Virus record (IMG/VR): IMGVR_UViG_3300044946_000177
Span: 1-64,000 of that record
Direction: 5' to 3' (one strand)
Length of the DNA stretch: 64,000 nt
Source: a virus
Position numbers and translations under genes: made by a program. Under the pieces are notes generated by a model. The model did no database searches. It saw only the letters and a program-made list of their open reading frames with translations, and had not been told where the DNA came from. This document shows positions 8,193 to 16,076 of the stretch, piece by piece (position 1 is the stretch's first letter; every line of letters starts with the position of its first letter).

Positions 8193-9934
8193 TAACGGTC
8201 CCCACCGACTACAACAAGCTTCTCCAATTCGCCCGCGACATGGTCGAGCAGTGCCGGGTGTCGTCGGCTTCACGGTCCGCTTATTACATGAGCCTCAATC
8301 AGATCGCCGAGACCGGCCGCTATGACGGCAACAAGGCGCTGATCAACAAGATCGACCCCCATCTTTCCCGGATCGCCGCTCACATTTTCTCCCCCGTCGA
8401 GTTGAAATTCACGATCGATTACGATCGCATGCATCCGAGGCAGGATTTGGATCGGGCGCGCGTGGCCGCGATGCAACTTACGCGCCAGTGGGATCGGACA
8501 TCGACCGATATTTTGTATGGACGGGGCGTATTCGAGAGTCTCAAGTACGGGTGGTGCGGCATCAAGCAGTGGCCGCAGTCCGAGGGGTCGGATGAAACTT
8601 ATCGGCAGTACGCGCGCCTCGTCATGCCTTGGAATTTCGGAGTTTACAATGAAGCCGAGACTGACATTTCGCGGCAGATTGCTACTTGCGAAACGGTTGC
8701 ATTGACGCTTCCAGAGGTGTGGCGGCGAATCTGGCACCTTCCGAAAGCTGAGAAGCTGTTCGAGCGTATTCGAGCGCACGCAGCGCCGGGGCAGAGTCAC
8801 GATGCCAACCAGTCGTTCTTCCATCAGGTGCTGTCGACCAACCAGATTCAGACGCAGAATCCCAACGGATTTTCCGGCACGTTGCCCGGCGGCATGGTGA
8901 ACGTATCGAGCGGTGGCAGCTTCCAGATCATGGGGCCGCAGGTCGCCGCTGAGACGTGCACGATGCACGAACTTTGGATTCAGGGGCATGATGACTATGT
9001 CACGCTGCAGCTGATCGAGCCCGATATTCTGGTTTCGCCGCCCGTGATGGATGGCAAGGTGCTGAAGCACTCTAATTTGCTCGGGCTTATCTCTCATCAG
9101 CAGCCGATTCGGTCAATCCAAGTCAACGAGACCAGCGGGTGGTTCTGGGGCAAGAGCGAGTTGGTCAATCTGGCCGAACCGCAGTCGTTTCTTGCTGGCC
9201 TTCTGGACGACATGCGGCGGCTGATCGGTCTGCAGGTCGACCGGATTCTGTTCTTCACCGGTGAGAACCGGATTACCGACGAGCTTTATGGGCAGATGCG
9301 GATGGCCGGTTTCGGCAGCAGCGACCCCAACATGAAGGTTGAGGATCTGACTCCACCGTTCTCGTCCGACCTGCTTCCCGTGATCAAGTTTGTAATCGAG
9401 CAGATGGATATCAACTCGGGTTTTCCGCCGATCATGCAGGGACAGGGTGAGCAGGGGGTCCGAGCGGGTTCGCATGCGGGCACGCTGATGAAGACGGCTT
9501 CGCCCACGTTGCGCGATCGCGCCCTGATCGCCGAGCGTAACTGTGCGGTTGCCGCCGATCTCACGATGGAGATCAAGGAGGCCAAGGACGATTCGACCTA
9601 TTGGACCAAGGCCGACACCATCCAGGATGTGCGGCAGACCGAGTTCAAGCTGACCGATTTGCCTGATGATTGGCGTGTCACCGTCGATTCACATTCGTCC
9701 AGCCCGATCTTCAGCGACGAGAATGCGCAGCTGATCTTGGCCGCCCATGCAAAAGGACTGGTGCAGACCGAATACGTGCTTAACAACATGCCGTTCCCTA
9801 ATCGGGAGGACGCCCTGGCTCAGAACCGCGAGGCGGATAAGAACAAGCAGGCGATGATTCGGCAGTTGATGCAGGAGAATCCGGAGGCGGCCGAGAAGGT
9901 GTTGGCTCGGACGCTCGGCGGTGGACGGCGATGA
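8189..9934 (+). CDS. Portal protein
   Basis: A 581-residue protein placed between terminase and scaffold/capsid genes, the normal portal position. The dodecameric portal forms the DNA entry and exit ring of the capsid. Supporting features: an N-terminal helical region with many Arg/Asp contacts (LINKIDPHLSRIAAHIFSPV), the central FGVYNEAETDISRQIATCE segment, and a long C-terminal helical region (ETSGWFWGKSELVNLAEPQ onward, then LMKTASPTLRDRALIAE) ending in a flexible tail. This resembles podovirus-type portals. Residues around 445-460 carry the ALIAERNCAVAADLT peptide that recurs nearly unchanged in the gene at 20655. The call rests on size, position and general pattern, not on one catalytic motif. 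Confidence 0.75.
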   Translation: MITVPTDYNKLLQFARDMVEQCRVSSASRSAYYMSLNQIAETGRYDGNKALINKIDPHLSRIAAHIFSPVELKFTIDYDRMHPRQDLDRARVAAMQLTRQWDRTSTDILYGRGVFESLKYGWCGIKQWPQSEGSDETYRQYARLVMPWNFGVYNEAETDISRQIATCETVALTLPEVWRRIWHLPKAEKLFERIRAHAAPGQSHDANQSFFHQVLSTNQIQTQNPNGFSGTLPGGMVNVSSGGSFQIMGPQVAAETCTMHELWIQGHDDYVTLQLIEPDILVSPPVMDGKVLKHSNLLGLISHQQPIRSIQVNETSGWFWGKSELVNLAEPQSFLAGLLDDMRRLIGLQVDRILFFTGENRITDELYGQMRMAGFGSSDPNMKVEDLTPPFSSDLLPVIKFVIEQMDINSGFPPIMQGQGEQGVRAGSHAGTLMKTASPTLRDRALIAERNCAVAADLTMEIKEAKDDSTYWTKADTIQDVRQTEFKLTDLPDDWRVTVDSHSSSPIFSDENAQLILAAHAKGLVQTEYVLNNMPFPNREDALAQNREADKNKQAMIRQLMQENPEAAEKVLARTLGGGRR

Positions 9935-10005
9935 TTCGTTTGATTGCTTTCACGATGTCTTTTGTTGCGAGTTGTCGCGCAGCTTTGAAGGCTTCTATCA
10001 GCTAG
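9931..10005 (+). CDS. Possible tiny lipopeptide (24 aa)
   Basis: ATG overlaps the portal stop as ATGA. The peptide MIRLIAFTMSFVASCRAALK has a basic start, a hydrophobic stretch and a VASC lipobox-like motif, so it might be a minimal lipoprotein. It overlaps the end of the antisense gene by eight bases. Too short for certainty. Confidence 0.25.
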   Translation: MIRLIAFTMSFVASCRAALKASIS

Positions 10006-10381
10006 GAAACCTCCCATTAGGCCCAAATCCCGGCATCCCCGGTGGGATTGCCTGCAGCATCGGCATCCCGCCCTGCTGATTGCGGCGCGCCTGCCGGATT
10101 TGCGGGTCGGCGTCAGCGATCTCGTTGGCCTTCAGCTTGGTGCGCACGAGATGCAGTTCGCGCTCGATGTGGGCGAGTTTGGACTGTTCCATGTCTTCGA
10201 GCATGACGCCGTAAATACATTCTTGAAAAAAAGTAGCTTCTTGTCCGAAGTCGTCGACTAGAATCACTCGGTCAGGTCCGTCGGATATATGTCCGCGGTG
10301 CTGTTCCGCTTTTTCGCGGTCTTTGTACAGCAATGTCCACATCATTGGGCCGGGTCCGAAAACGATCGTCAGACTGAACAT
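9998..10381 (-). CDS. Hypothetical protein on the antisense insert (127 aa)
   Basis: Not recognised. It begins MFSLTIVFGPGPMMWTLLY with a mixed hydrophobic start, then has an acidic helical stretch (LEDMEQSKLAHIERELHLV) and a Gly/Pro/Met-rich end (GMPMLQAIPPGMPGFGP). It overlaps the AlpA-like gene upstream by 13 bases, so the two form a minus-strand pair inserted among plus-strand head genes. This suggests a moron-like unit with its own promoter (inference). Confidence 0.55.
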   Translation of the reverse strand: MFSLTIVFGPGPMMWTLLYKDREKAEQHRGHISDGPDRVILVDDFGQEATFFQECIYGVMLEDMEQSKLAHIERELHLVRTKLKANEIADADPQIRQARRNQQGGMPMLQAIPPGMPGFGPNGRFPS

Positions 10382-10569
10382 TTTTTATCCTCATTTGTTT
10401 CGATCCACTTTTCGTACCAGTCCTTCCGGATCAGGTAGCGCGCTCCGTAGCGTTTGAATTGAGGCCCGTCGCCGCGGCGCAGGATGCGCCTGAAGGCGTC
10501 GTAATGCACGCCCATGTCGGCGCAGATTTGTTTGGGTGTAAGCCACCGTTTCGACAGGACATCGACCAT
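10369..10569 (-). CDS. AlpA/excisionase-like helix-turn-helix protein (66 aa)
   Basis: A small winged helix-turn-helix of the MerR/AlpA/excisionase kind: RWLTPKQICADMGVHYDAF (helix-turn-helix), then RRGDGPQFKRYGARYLIRK (wing, the usual G-x-G-P-x-F-x-x-x-G pattern) and WYEKWIE. Such proteins bind DNA as excisionases or transcription regulators. It opens the minus-strand pair within the head gene cluster. The gene at 20655 carries a related wing (RGQGPVYKKWGAQTLYRL). Confidence 0.65.
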   Translation of the reverse strand: MVDVLSKRWLTPKQICADMGVHYDAFRRILRRGDGPQFKRYGARYLIRKDWYEKWIETNEDKKCSV

Positions 10570-10705
10570 GTTGGCTGAACCTACCCGCTTTTACGGCCTG
10601 TTGCAACCCTCTGCGGTCTTATCAAACCACGTAGGTCGATCTCGCCAAGCGTCGGATACTCCAGCTGTTTTGGACCAACCCCTCACACTAGGAGATCTTC
10701 AATGA
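10568..10705 (+). CDS. Possible small protein (45 aa)
   Basis: A frame from ATG 10568 to TGA 10705 that overlaps the next ATG as ATGA. It encodes a nondescript peptide (MLAEPTRFYGLLQPSAVLS) with no clear ribosome binding site. The region also has to hold the promoter for the antisense pair, so this may be non-coding. Confidence 0.25.
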   Translation: MLAEPTRFYGLLQPSAVLSNHVGRSRQASDTPAVLDQPLTLGDLQ

Positions 10706-10743
10706 TCCGTAATCGTCGGCGAGGGCGCAAGGGCCGCCACTGA
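10702..10743 (+). CDS. 13-residue Arg/Lys-rich leader peptide
   Basis: AGGAGATCTTCA places a good ribosome binding site before ATG 10702. The peptide MIRNRRRGRKGRH has eight basic residues and ends in TGATG, overlapping the start of the next gene. A very short basic peptide coupled to a downstream virion gene could be a translational leader or a true micro-protein. The sequence supports translation but not function. Confidence 0.45.
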   Translation: MIRNRRRGRKGRH

Positions 10744-11153
10744 TGCCCGAGCCCGTTCCTGCAGGGTCGGGGCTTCCCCGGCCACAACAGACGCAATCGC
10801 CCCCGATGGGTGTCAGCCCGGCAACGGGTCCGACTCCCAATAAGGGGTACGAGGCGGCTGCCATGCAGCGGCTGGGCTTAGTGATCAAGCAACTTACTGA
10901 CATCTTGCCGCTGGCGGGCGCGACGTCCGACATCGGCAAGACCGTTCTTGATGTTCTCGGCAAGCTCGCCAAGCACGTTCCGGCGGGGTCGAACACGCAG
11001 GCGTCCGAGCGCAATGCGATCGATCAGATGGCCATGAAGAACGCGCAGGCCGCGCAGACCAATAAGACGCTGCAGCAGCCGCAAGGCCAACAGGGCGGGC
11101 AGCCGCCTGGTGGCGGCCAAGGCATGCCGCCCGGCATGGGGATGGCCGCATGA
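10743..11153 (+). CDS. Pro/Gln/Gly-rich head-module protein (136 aa)
   Basis: Not recognised. Low-complexity ends (PVPAGSGLPRPQQTQSPP; GQQGGQPPGGGQGMPPG) flank a helical centre (LGLVIKQLTDILPLAG and VLDVLGKLAKHVPAG). Located between portal and capsid, so a scaffold or capsid accessory is possible. Start fixed by the TGATG overlap with the 13-residue peptide; the stop overlaps the next ATG by four bases. Confidence 0.55.
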   Translation: MPEPVPAGSGLPRPQQTQSPPMGVSPATGPTPNKGYEAAAMQRLGLVIKQLTDILPLAGATSDIGKTVLDVLGKLAKHVPAGSNTQASERNAIDQMAMKNAQAAQTNKTLQQPQGQQGGQPPGGGQGMPPGMGMAA

Positions 11154-11359
11154 ACCTTTTTGAAGACAAGACGCCGATGCCGGACAACGCGCATGTCAAG
11201 CGCGCGGGCGGCGATACGGTGTTTCTTGGACCGGCGCCGCCGCGCAGCGATGCGCCCGTGCGCGTCTCGCAGACGCTGCAGGAGCGCTACGCTGATCGAG
11301 CCGATGACGCTCAGAGCGTCGTCAACGTCATTCGCCCGCGTCGCGGGCACGGTTATTGA
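11150..11359 (+). CDS. Small head-module protein (69 aa)
   Basis: Not recognised. ATGA overlap with the previous gene. The product is polar and extended (DKTPMPDNAHVKRAGGDTVF, then LQERYADRADDAQSVVNVI). A GAGGAG lies just after its stop and serves the following gene. Confidence 0.5.
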   Translation: MNLFEDKTPMPDNAHVKRAGGDTVFLGPAPPRSDAPVRVSQTLQERYADRADDAQSVVNVIRPRRGHGY

Positions 11360-11371
11360 GGAGCCTGGCTC

Positions 11372-11884
11372 ATGCCCGTCACCGATCTCGATACTTTGAT
11401 CGCGCAGTTGAAATCTCCGGACGCCGATATCACGCACAGCATTGATGCGCGCGTCCTGGCTGCCGGTCTTGAAGATCTTCGCAATCGAATGAGTCATGCG
11501 GAGTATTCGCAGCTCAAGGCGCTTTCGCAGGCGCGAATTAATGCCGACCGGCTCACGGCTGTCGAGGCAGGCACTGCTGCTTTGACGAACGATAACGTTG
11601 AGTTCCGACGGTCGGTCAACGATGCGACCAAGCTGCCGCACGAGCATGCCGAGAAGCTGACGGAGCTGGAAGGGCGAGTTCGCGCCTGCGAAGGCGCGGT
11701 TGGAGCGGCTCCTTACAAGGTTCCGAAGCCGATCGAGCCGGTTTCGGTTGAGCTGGCCAAGGTAGAGGCGCCGAAAGCGCCGTTTTACCCAAGGACTGAA
11801 GTGACGCCTGCACCGCCCGCGCCGAAACTGGCCGTTCCGCTTCCCGGCAGCCCCGCGGCGCAAAAGCCGCCGACCCCGATGTAA
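11372..11884 (+). CDS. Head-module protein with Pro/Ala tail (170 aa)
   Basis: Not recognised. The first 100 residues are helical (LAAGLEDLRNRMSHAEYSQ, then AEKLTELEGRVRACEGAVG), and the last 60 are Pro/Ala/Lys-rich and probably disordered. This arrangement is common in phage scaffold or capsid-assembly helpers, but a role is not shown. GAGGAG at 11358-11363 precedes ATG 11372. Confidence 0.5.
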   Translation: MPVTDLDTLIAQLKSPDADITHSIDARVLAAGLEDLRNRMSHAEYSQLKALSQARINADRLTAVEAGTAALTNDNVEFRRSVNDATKLPHEHAEKLTELEGRVRACEGAVGAAPYKVPKPIEPVSVELAKVEAPKAPFYPRTEVTPAPPAPKLAVPLPGSPAAQKPPTPM

Positions 11885-11896
11885 AGGATTCGATTC

Positions 11897-12076
11897 ATGG
11901 ACCTCTTCCACAACCCCGCTAAATCGATCCCGACTTCTGACGAGCAGATCGTGCGCGTCGGGATGGAGCAGGACGATATCCAGGGCCGCAAGTCGCACTT
12001 GCCGGCGCAGATGAAGTCGGGCGCGCTCACCATCAGCCACGTGCCGAATGCCGGCACCAGCATCGGGACCAAGTAA
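11897..12076 (+). CDS. Small head-module protein (59 aa)
   Basis: Starts 13 bases after the previous stop at ATG 11897 with AAAGGATTCG before it, and ends with TAA directly before the next GTG. The product is MDLFHNPAKSIPTSDEQIV and on to SGALTISHVPNAGTSIGTK. The opening (D/N-L-F-x-x-P/K-x-P-x-P-D) resembles that of the 69-residue protein at 11150 (MNLFEDKTPMPDNAHVKR), so the two may be distantly related. Function unknown. Confidence 0.5.
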   Translation: MDLFHNPAKSIPTSDEQIVRVGMEQDDIQGRKSHLPAQMKSGALTISHVPNAGTSIGTK

Positions 12077-12679
12077 GTGCCGCAAGTCGAGATCGACGAA
12101 ACCGAGTTGCTGCGGCTGCGCCGGACGGGCGAGACCGTTGGCGCCATGCTCAAGTCGCCGAGCGCCAAGCGCAAGCTGCTTGAGGCGCTCAAGGACGTCC
12201 ATCCGGAAGATCCCGCGGTCAAGGAGCTTGAACGTCCCGATCCGACCGAGGATCGGTTTTCCAAGCTGGAGCGTGAACTCGCCGAGGAGCGCAAGGCGCG
12301 CGCGGATGCCGAAGCCGAGCGCGAGAAGAATTCCAAGCTGGACGATATCCGGCGCGAGCAGGCGGAAGGCTTCGACAAGCTGAAGCGCGCCAGGTGGACG
12401 GATGACGGGATCGCCAAGGTCAAGGCGGTCATGGAGGAAAAGGGGATTCTCGACGTCGCCATCGCGGCGACGTGGATCGAGAGCCAGATGCCCCCGGCCG
12501 CGGATCCGGTCATGCCTGGCGGGCACGGCGCATGGAATTTCCAGGATTCGCTCACTGACAGCGACGTCGACCTCAAGAAGCTGATCGAGGCGAAGGGCGA
12601 GAACGAGGGACTTCTCCGCAAGATGGCTGGCGAGGCGATTGCGGAAGTCAGGGGTTCGGTGCTGGGGGGTCGGCGGTAG
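12077..12679 (+). CDS. Putative scaffolding protein
   Basis: A 200-residue, highly charged protein immediately upstream of the capsid gene, the usual scaffold position. Residues about 85-130 form a strongly predicted coiled coil (FSKLERELAEERKARADAE, then EREKNSKLDDIRREQAEGF). The C-terminal region is small and basic, as expected for a capsid-binding end. Scaffold proteins guide procapsid assembly and then leave. The GTG start at 12077 follows the previous TAA directly. The call is from position and composition only. Confidence 0.55.
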   Translation: MPQVEIDETELLRLRRTGETVGAMLKSPSAKRKLLEALKDVHPEDPAVKELERPDPTEDRFSKLERELAEERKARADAEAEREKNSKLDDIRREQAEGFDKLKRARWTDDGIAKVKAVMEEKGILDVAIAATWIESQMPPAADPVMPGGHGAWNFQDSLTDSDVDLKKLIEAKGENEGLLRKMAGEAIAEVRGSVLGGRR

Positions 12680-12760
12680 GTTCATGCGGCTCGTCGACTA
12701 ATTCGTAGCCGAGTTCGCGCCCAAATTCGGGGTAGAGAAGAAGCATAAGGAGTGAGGTAA

Positions 12761-13804
12761 ATGCCCCTTCCCGGTATCGGCGTCGCGCCCCCCGCCGGCT
12801 CATTGTACACGGAATTAACCGCAGCGACACGCAGGGCTTTTGTTCCCCGTTTGTTCGTACAGATGTACTTTGCGTCGCCGTCACTATTTTATTTGACAGG
12901 TAATGCTCAGAGAGCGGCTGGTGGCCTCAATCAGATCACAGTACCCATGCAAGGCCAAAGCATGGTACAAGGCCAGTTCACTGGCTACGGCGGCGGCTTC
13001 AATTCCCCGAACGTTACCCCCGGCGTGCAAAACGGGCAGTGGAACTTGGCCTACTGGGTCGTTCCCGTCCCGCTCCCCTTCGGCGAATCCGTGCTTCAGG
13101 CGACCGATCGCGAGATCAGCCTGCTCAAGGCGCGCATGAATGACGTTTACGCGGTGACGCGCCAGAATATAGCGCGGTTGCTGTACACCAATAACTCCAG
13201 CAATTCCCTCTTCCCGAACAGCTTCCTCGATGCTTTTGACAACGGGACCAATTTCCCGAATTACGGCGGCATCAGCCGCAACGCTGCTGGCAACTCGGCC
13301 TTCAAGGGCCAGTACATCAACATGGGCGCGAACACCTACACGACGGTGTCGACGTCCGGTTTCACCCGCGCGACGATGGCTACGTTGCTGGCAAACATTG
13401 CCGACAGCGCGGGCGGCGAGGCGCCGACTTATGGGGTCATGAATCCCGGCGACTTTGCGACTCTGAACAAGGACTTCGTCACGAACGAAACCGCGTTCGT
13501 GGATCCGGGCGGCAACTATTCGATGGACACCAGCCGCCGAACCAGCTTCCCGAACCTGAATGTGTCCGGCATCCCGATCTTCGCCGACCATTTCGTGCCG
13601 CAGGGACAGGCGTTCTTCCCCAATGTCAAGTACACGGCGATGTACCTGTCGGAAGACGCCGCGTTCGACTTCAGCGGGTTCTACTCGTTGGTCCCCTTGG
13701 GGCAGATCGGCCAGCAAGGCGTCGTCGTGGTCGGCTACAATCTCGTCTCAGCGAAATCTTCGTCGGGGGCAATCGCGTACAATATCGGAAACAATTCCTT
13801 CTGA
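12761..13804 (+). CDS. Major capsid protein
   Basis: A 347-residue protein with the balanced beta-rich composition of phage capsids. It opens with aromatic/Arg segments (TRRAFVPRLFVQMYFASPS) and later has YGVMNPGDFATLNKDF and FPNLNVSGIPIFADHFVPQ, which are patterns of HK97-like capsid P-domain/A-domain cores (a small-molecule-like strand GIPIFAD, then VKYTAMYLSEDAAFDF). It sits after the scaffold candidate and is followed by adaptors, which supports the call. GGAGTGAGGTAA precedes the ATG. The last 70 bases overlap the antisense endonuclease-like gene. Confidence 0.75.
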   Translation: MPLPGIGVAPPAGSLYTELTAATRRAFVPRLFVQMYFASPSLFYLTGNAQRAAGGLNQITVPMQGQSMVQGQFTGYGGGFNSPNVTPGVQNGQWNLAYWVVPVPLPFGESVLQATDREISLLKARMNDVYAVTRQNIARLLYTNNSSNSLFPNSFLDAFDNGTNFPNYGGISRNAAGNSAFKGQYINMGANTYTTVSTSGFTRATMATLLANIADSAGGEAPTYGVMNPGDFATLNKDFVTNETAFVDPGGNYSMDTSRRTSFPNLNVSGIPIFADHFVPQGQAFFPNVKYTAMYLSEDAAFDFSGFYSLVPLGQIGQQGVVVVGYNLVSAKSSSGAIAYNIGNNSF

Positions 13805-14460
13805 TGTTCGATGATCGCTTTGGCGATTAGGAGCATATCTTCGTCGGTGCCTTGTCCTTTTAGGGCATTGACTGCGTGAAGGACGAAACGAGAGTTTTCG
13901 GGCGTATATCCCAAAGTAGGGATAATCCGATCTAGACTGGGTGAAAAAAGGTAAGGACTGCGCTTGTCGCTTAGGACGAATTCGATGTTGGTAACTTCGC
14001 AACGCCCTGTCCAACGTGCTTCCGCCCACTCTTTTGTGAGCGTGAACGGGATGTTGTGTTTGGTTGCGCGTTGTTTTGAACCGCGGAGTGCGTTCAGCCA
14101 AGGGAGCCACGTCCGTGTCGCATGATATCGTTGCTTTGCCCGCACCTTGTGCGCTTCGTACCAGCGCGCTCTTCGTTCGAGAACGACCTCTCTCGGCAGG
14201 GACCGTCGATACGCGCGGTTCTTTTCCGCGATTTTCGCTTTGTGTTCTTCGTAATACGTTTTGCTCGTTTGGCGTAAATGCGCTCGCTTTTTTTCGTAGT
14301 ATTTTCTGTAGTAATCTGGGCGATAGGTCGGTTTTCTCATTTTGTTTTTATGAGTCGCTGCGCAAGTCGATGTACAGAATTTATGGCGACCGTGTAGGCG
14401 CGGAAAAGATGCCCCGCACTGCTTGCAGTTGGCGGGATCGCCTAGGTGAAAGCCGGGCAT
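13735..14460 (-). CDS. HNH-like (homing-type) endonuclease, antisense insert
   Basis: A 241-residue minus-strand protein inserted between capsid and the next virion gene. The N-terminus has a Cys-x2-Cys-x10-Cys-x3-Cys zinc finger (CKQCGASFPRLHGRHKFC). A long basic helical linker follows (YYEKKRAHLRQTSKTYYEE). The C-terminal half (SLDRIIPTLGYTPENSRFV, then NALKG) has the D-R-I-x-P-x-x-G-Y-x-x-x-N pattern of HNH/endonuclease VII-related proteins. Such genes are free-standing mobile elements in phages. GAGGAAGGA precedes the ATG. Its 3' end reads through the last 70 bases of the capsid gene. Confidence 0.65.
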   Translation of the reverse strand: MPGFHLGDPANCKQCGASFPRLHGRHKFCTSTCAATHKNKMRKPTYRPDYYRKYYEKKRAHLRQTSKTYYEEHKAKIAEKNRAYRRSLPREVVLERRARWYEAHKVRAKQRYHATRTWLPWLNALRGSKQRATKHNIPFTLTKEWAEARWTGRCEVTNIEFVLSDKRSPYLFSPSLDRIIPTLGYTPENSRFVLHAVNALKGQGTDEDMLLIAKAIIEHQKELFPILYAIAPDEDFAETRL

Positions 14461-14525
14461 CGGTGTTCGTCCTTCCTCGTATAGGGTATTGCAACACTCT
14501 ATACCAGCTTGTTAGGAGTTAGTCA

Positions 14526-15800
14526 ATGCCCGGTCCGTTGAGTGGAATTGGGGTCGGCCTGCAGCTACCTCAAAATTTGTATCCTTCAGAATTGAACGCG
14601 AGTCCCTACGACGCGAACAACAACTATGTCGGCCTCGCGGCTGGGGATCAGATCACGATTCCCAGGGGCGATTGGCTGATCTCGCTCGGCTCCTATTGCG
14701 TGCTTCAGTTCGATGATCCGGTTAACGCCTCCGGTGTCTGGTCAATCATCGCCTCCGCGGCGTGGGACAGCGGCCTTTTGTACGTTCAGAGCGACGGCTT
14801 CTCGTATCGCATCGCCAACATGACCGGTTGCCCGGTTGGCGGCATCGTGAACGCCTACGGCTCGGGATATGTCCAGGCGACGACTTCGATCGCGGTGACC
14901 GGCGGTGGCGGCTCGACCTGGGCGCCGATCGTCGGCGGCCAGCTCGTCATGACGACTGCGACCATCGTGACGGCGAATGCCGGCGCGGGGTATGGCGTCG
15001 CGCCGATTGCCATCCTGCCGGCGCCTCCCGGTCCGAACAACAACGCGAACGGCATCGGAGGCGTCCAGGCGACCGGTTTCTGCACGATTGCTTCGGGCAC
15101 GGTGTCGGGCTTCACCTTCACCAATCCCGGTGCCGGTTATCCGGCGGGCACGACGTACTCGGTTGCGCTGCTGTCGAACCCGACCGACCCGAACATCCCG
15201 TCGGGTATCACGCTCGCGACTGCTGTGTTCAGCGTGACCGGCTCCGGTTCGATTTGCGGCGTGCTCTGCACCAACCCTGGTGCCCCGCTCGCGACGCCGA
15301 ACAACATCACGTTGACTCTCTCGGGCGCCGGCACCAACGGCACTGTTTCGGCGATCATGTGTCAGACGGTTGTTTCGACGAGCGTAACTGGCGGCGCTAC
15401 CTTTACGAGCGGAACGATATCCGCTTTATTGACGACCGTCGGCGGTTATCCGCAGTCGGCAGGTCCGGCGACGCCGATTACCGGCACCATCACCAACGCT
15501 CCAGTGTACTTGATCGCGGGCGCTGTTTCTATCGGCGGCGCAGGCGCGTACGGCCTCTGGGCGCGCCCTCGTCCGCTGCAATCGGTATTTACGCTTGGCG
15601 CTACTGGTACGCTAGCCGCGCAGGCCGGCATCATTTATGATGGCGGTTTGTTCTTCGGTGTTCCAACGCCGGTCCTGGTGCCGGGTTCAAACATTTTGGT
15701 CGCTGGCACCGGTTCGGTTGTTTCTGCAGGTCCTGCGTCGATCGTCCTGGGCATGGGTCCGCGGCCCGACTTCGTGCTGTTGCAACCGCTCAAGGTGTGA
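14526..15800 (+). CDS. Virion protein with GSGY-type beta modules
   Basis: A 424-residue Gly/Thr/Ser-rich beta protein just after the capsid locus, probably a capsid decoration or surface protein. It carries repeated motifs of the form G-x-G-Y followed by a strand: YGSGYVQATTSIAVTGGG, NAGAGYGVAPIAILPAP and NPGAGYPAGTTYSVAL. The same module recurs in the proteins at 16846 and 18362. Few charged residues are present over most of the length. TAGGAG precedes the ATG. Exact placement in the virion is not known. Confidence 0.55.
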   Translation: MPGPLSGIGVGLQLPQNLYPSELNASPYDANNNYVGLAAGDQITIPRGDWLISLGSYCVLQFDDPVNASGVWSIIASAAWDSGLLYVQSDGFSYRIANMTGCPVGGIVNAYGSGYVQATTSIAVTGGGGSTWAPIVGGQLVMTTATIVTANAGAGYGVAPIAILPAPPGPNNNANGIGGVQATGFCTIASGTVSGFTFTNPGAGYPAGTTYSVALLSNPTDPNIPSGITLATAVFSVTGSGSICGVLCTNPGAPLATPNNITLTLSGAGTNGTVSAIMCQTVVSTSVTGGATFTSGTISALLTTVGGYPQSAGPATPITGTITNAPVYLIAGAVSIGGAGAYGLWARPRPLQSVFTLGATGTLAAQAGIIYDGGLFFGVPTPVLVPGSNILVAGTGSVVSAGPASIVLGMGPRPDFVLLQPLKV

Positions 15801-15803
15801 TCG

Positions 15804-16052
15804 GTGGCGACCTTCAGCATCACGTTTGTCGCCGGGTTGGGGAGCAATAATTCCGCTTACTCGTCGATGAACTTGCAGCAGCCGGCCGTTCAGATCGACG
15901 ACACCAATGCGACTGACGGCGCGCAGCAAAAAGACATGGCGTTCAACAGGCAGATCAACATCCTAGGGTCGGACGGCGTCATTCGAAAATGTACGATCGA
16001 TGCATCCCGTAGCGATCCGTCCCGCAACCTGATATATTACAATCTCGTCTGA
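15804..16052 (+). CDS. Small virion-region protein (82 aa)
   Basis: Not recognised. GTG start three bases after the previous stop. Begins MATFSITFVAGLGSNNSAYS and ends KCTIDASRSDPSRNLIYYNLV. Beta-rich, no Cys pair, lies between the decoration-like protein and the head-tail adaptors. Could be a small head-completion protein, but there is no direct evidence. Confidence 0.5.
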   Translation: MATFSITFVAGLGSNNSAYSSMNLQQPAVQIDDTNATDGAQQKDMAFNRQINILGSDGVIRKCTIDASRSDPSRNLIYYNLV

Positions 16053-16076
16053 TGCGTGCCAGCAAGGAGGTGCGCC

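Noticed and set aside
11024-12685. 553-residue minus-strand frame
   Set aside because: It lies opposite several coupled plus-strand genes and has Arg/Leu-rich shadow composition.
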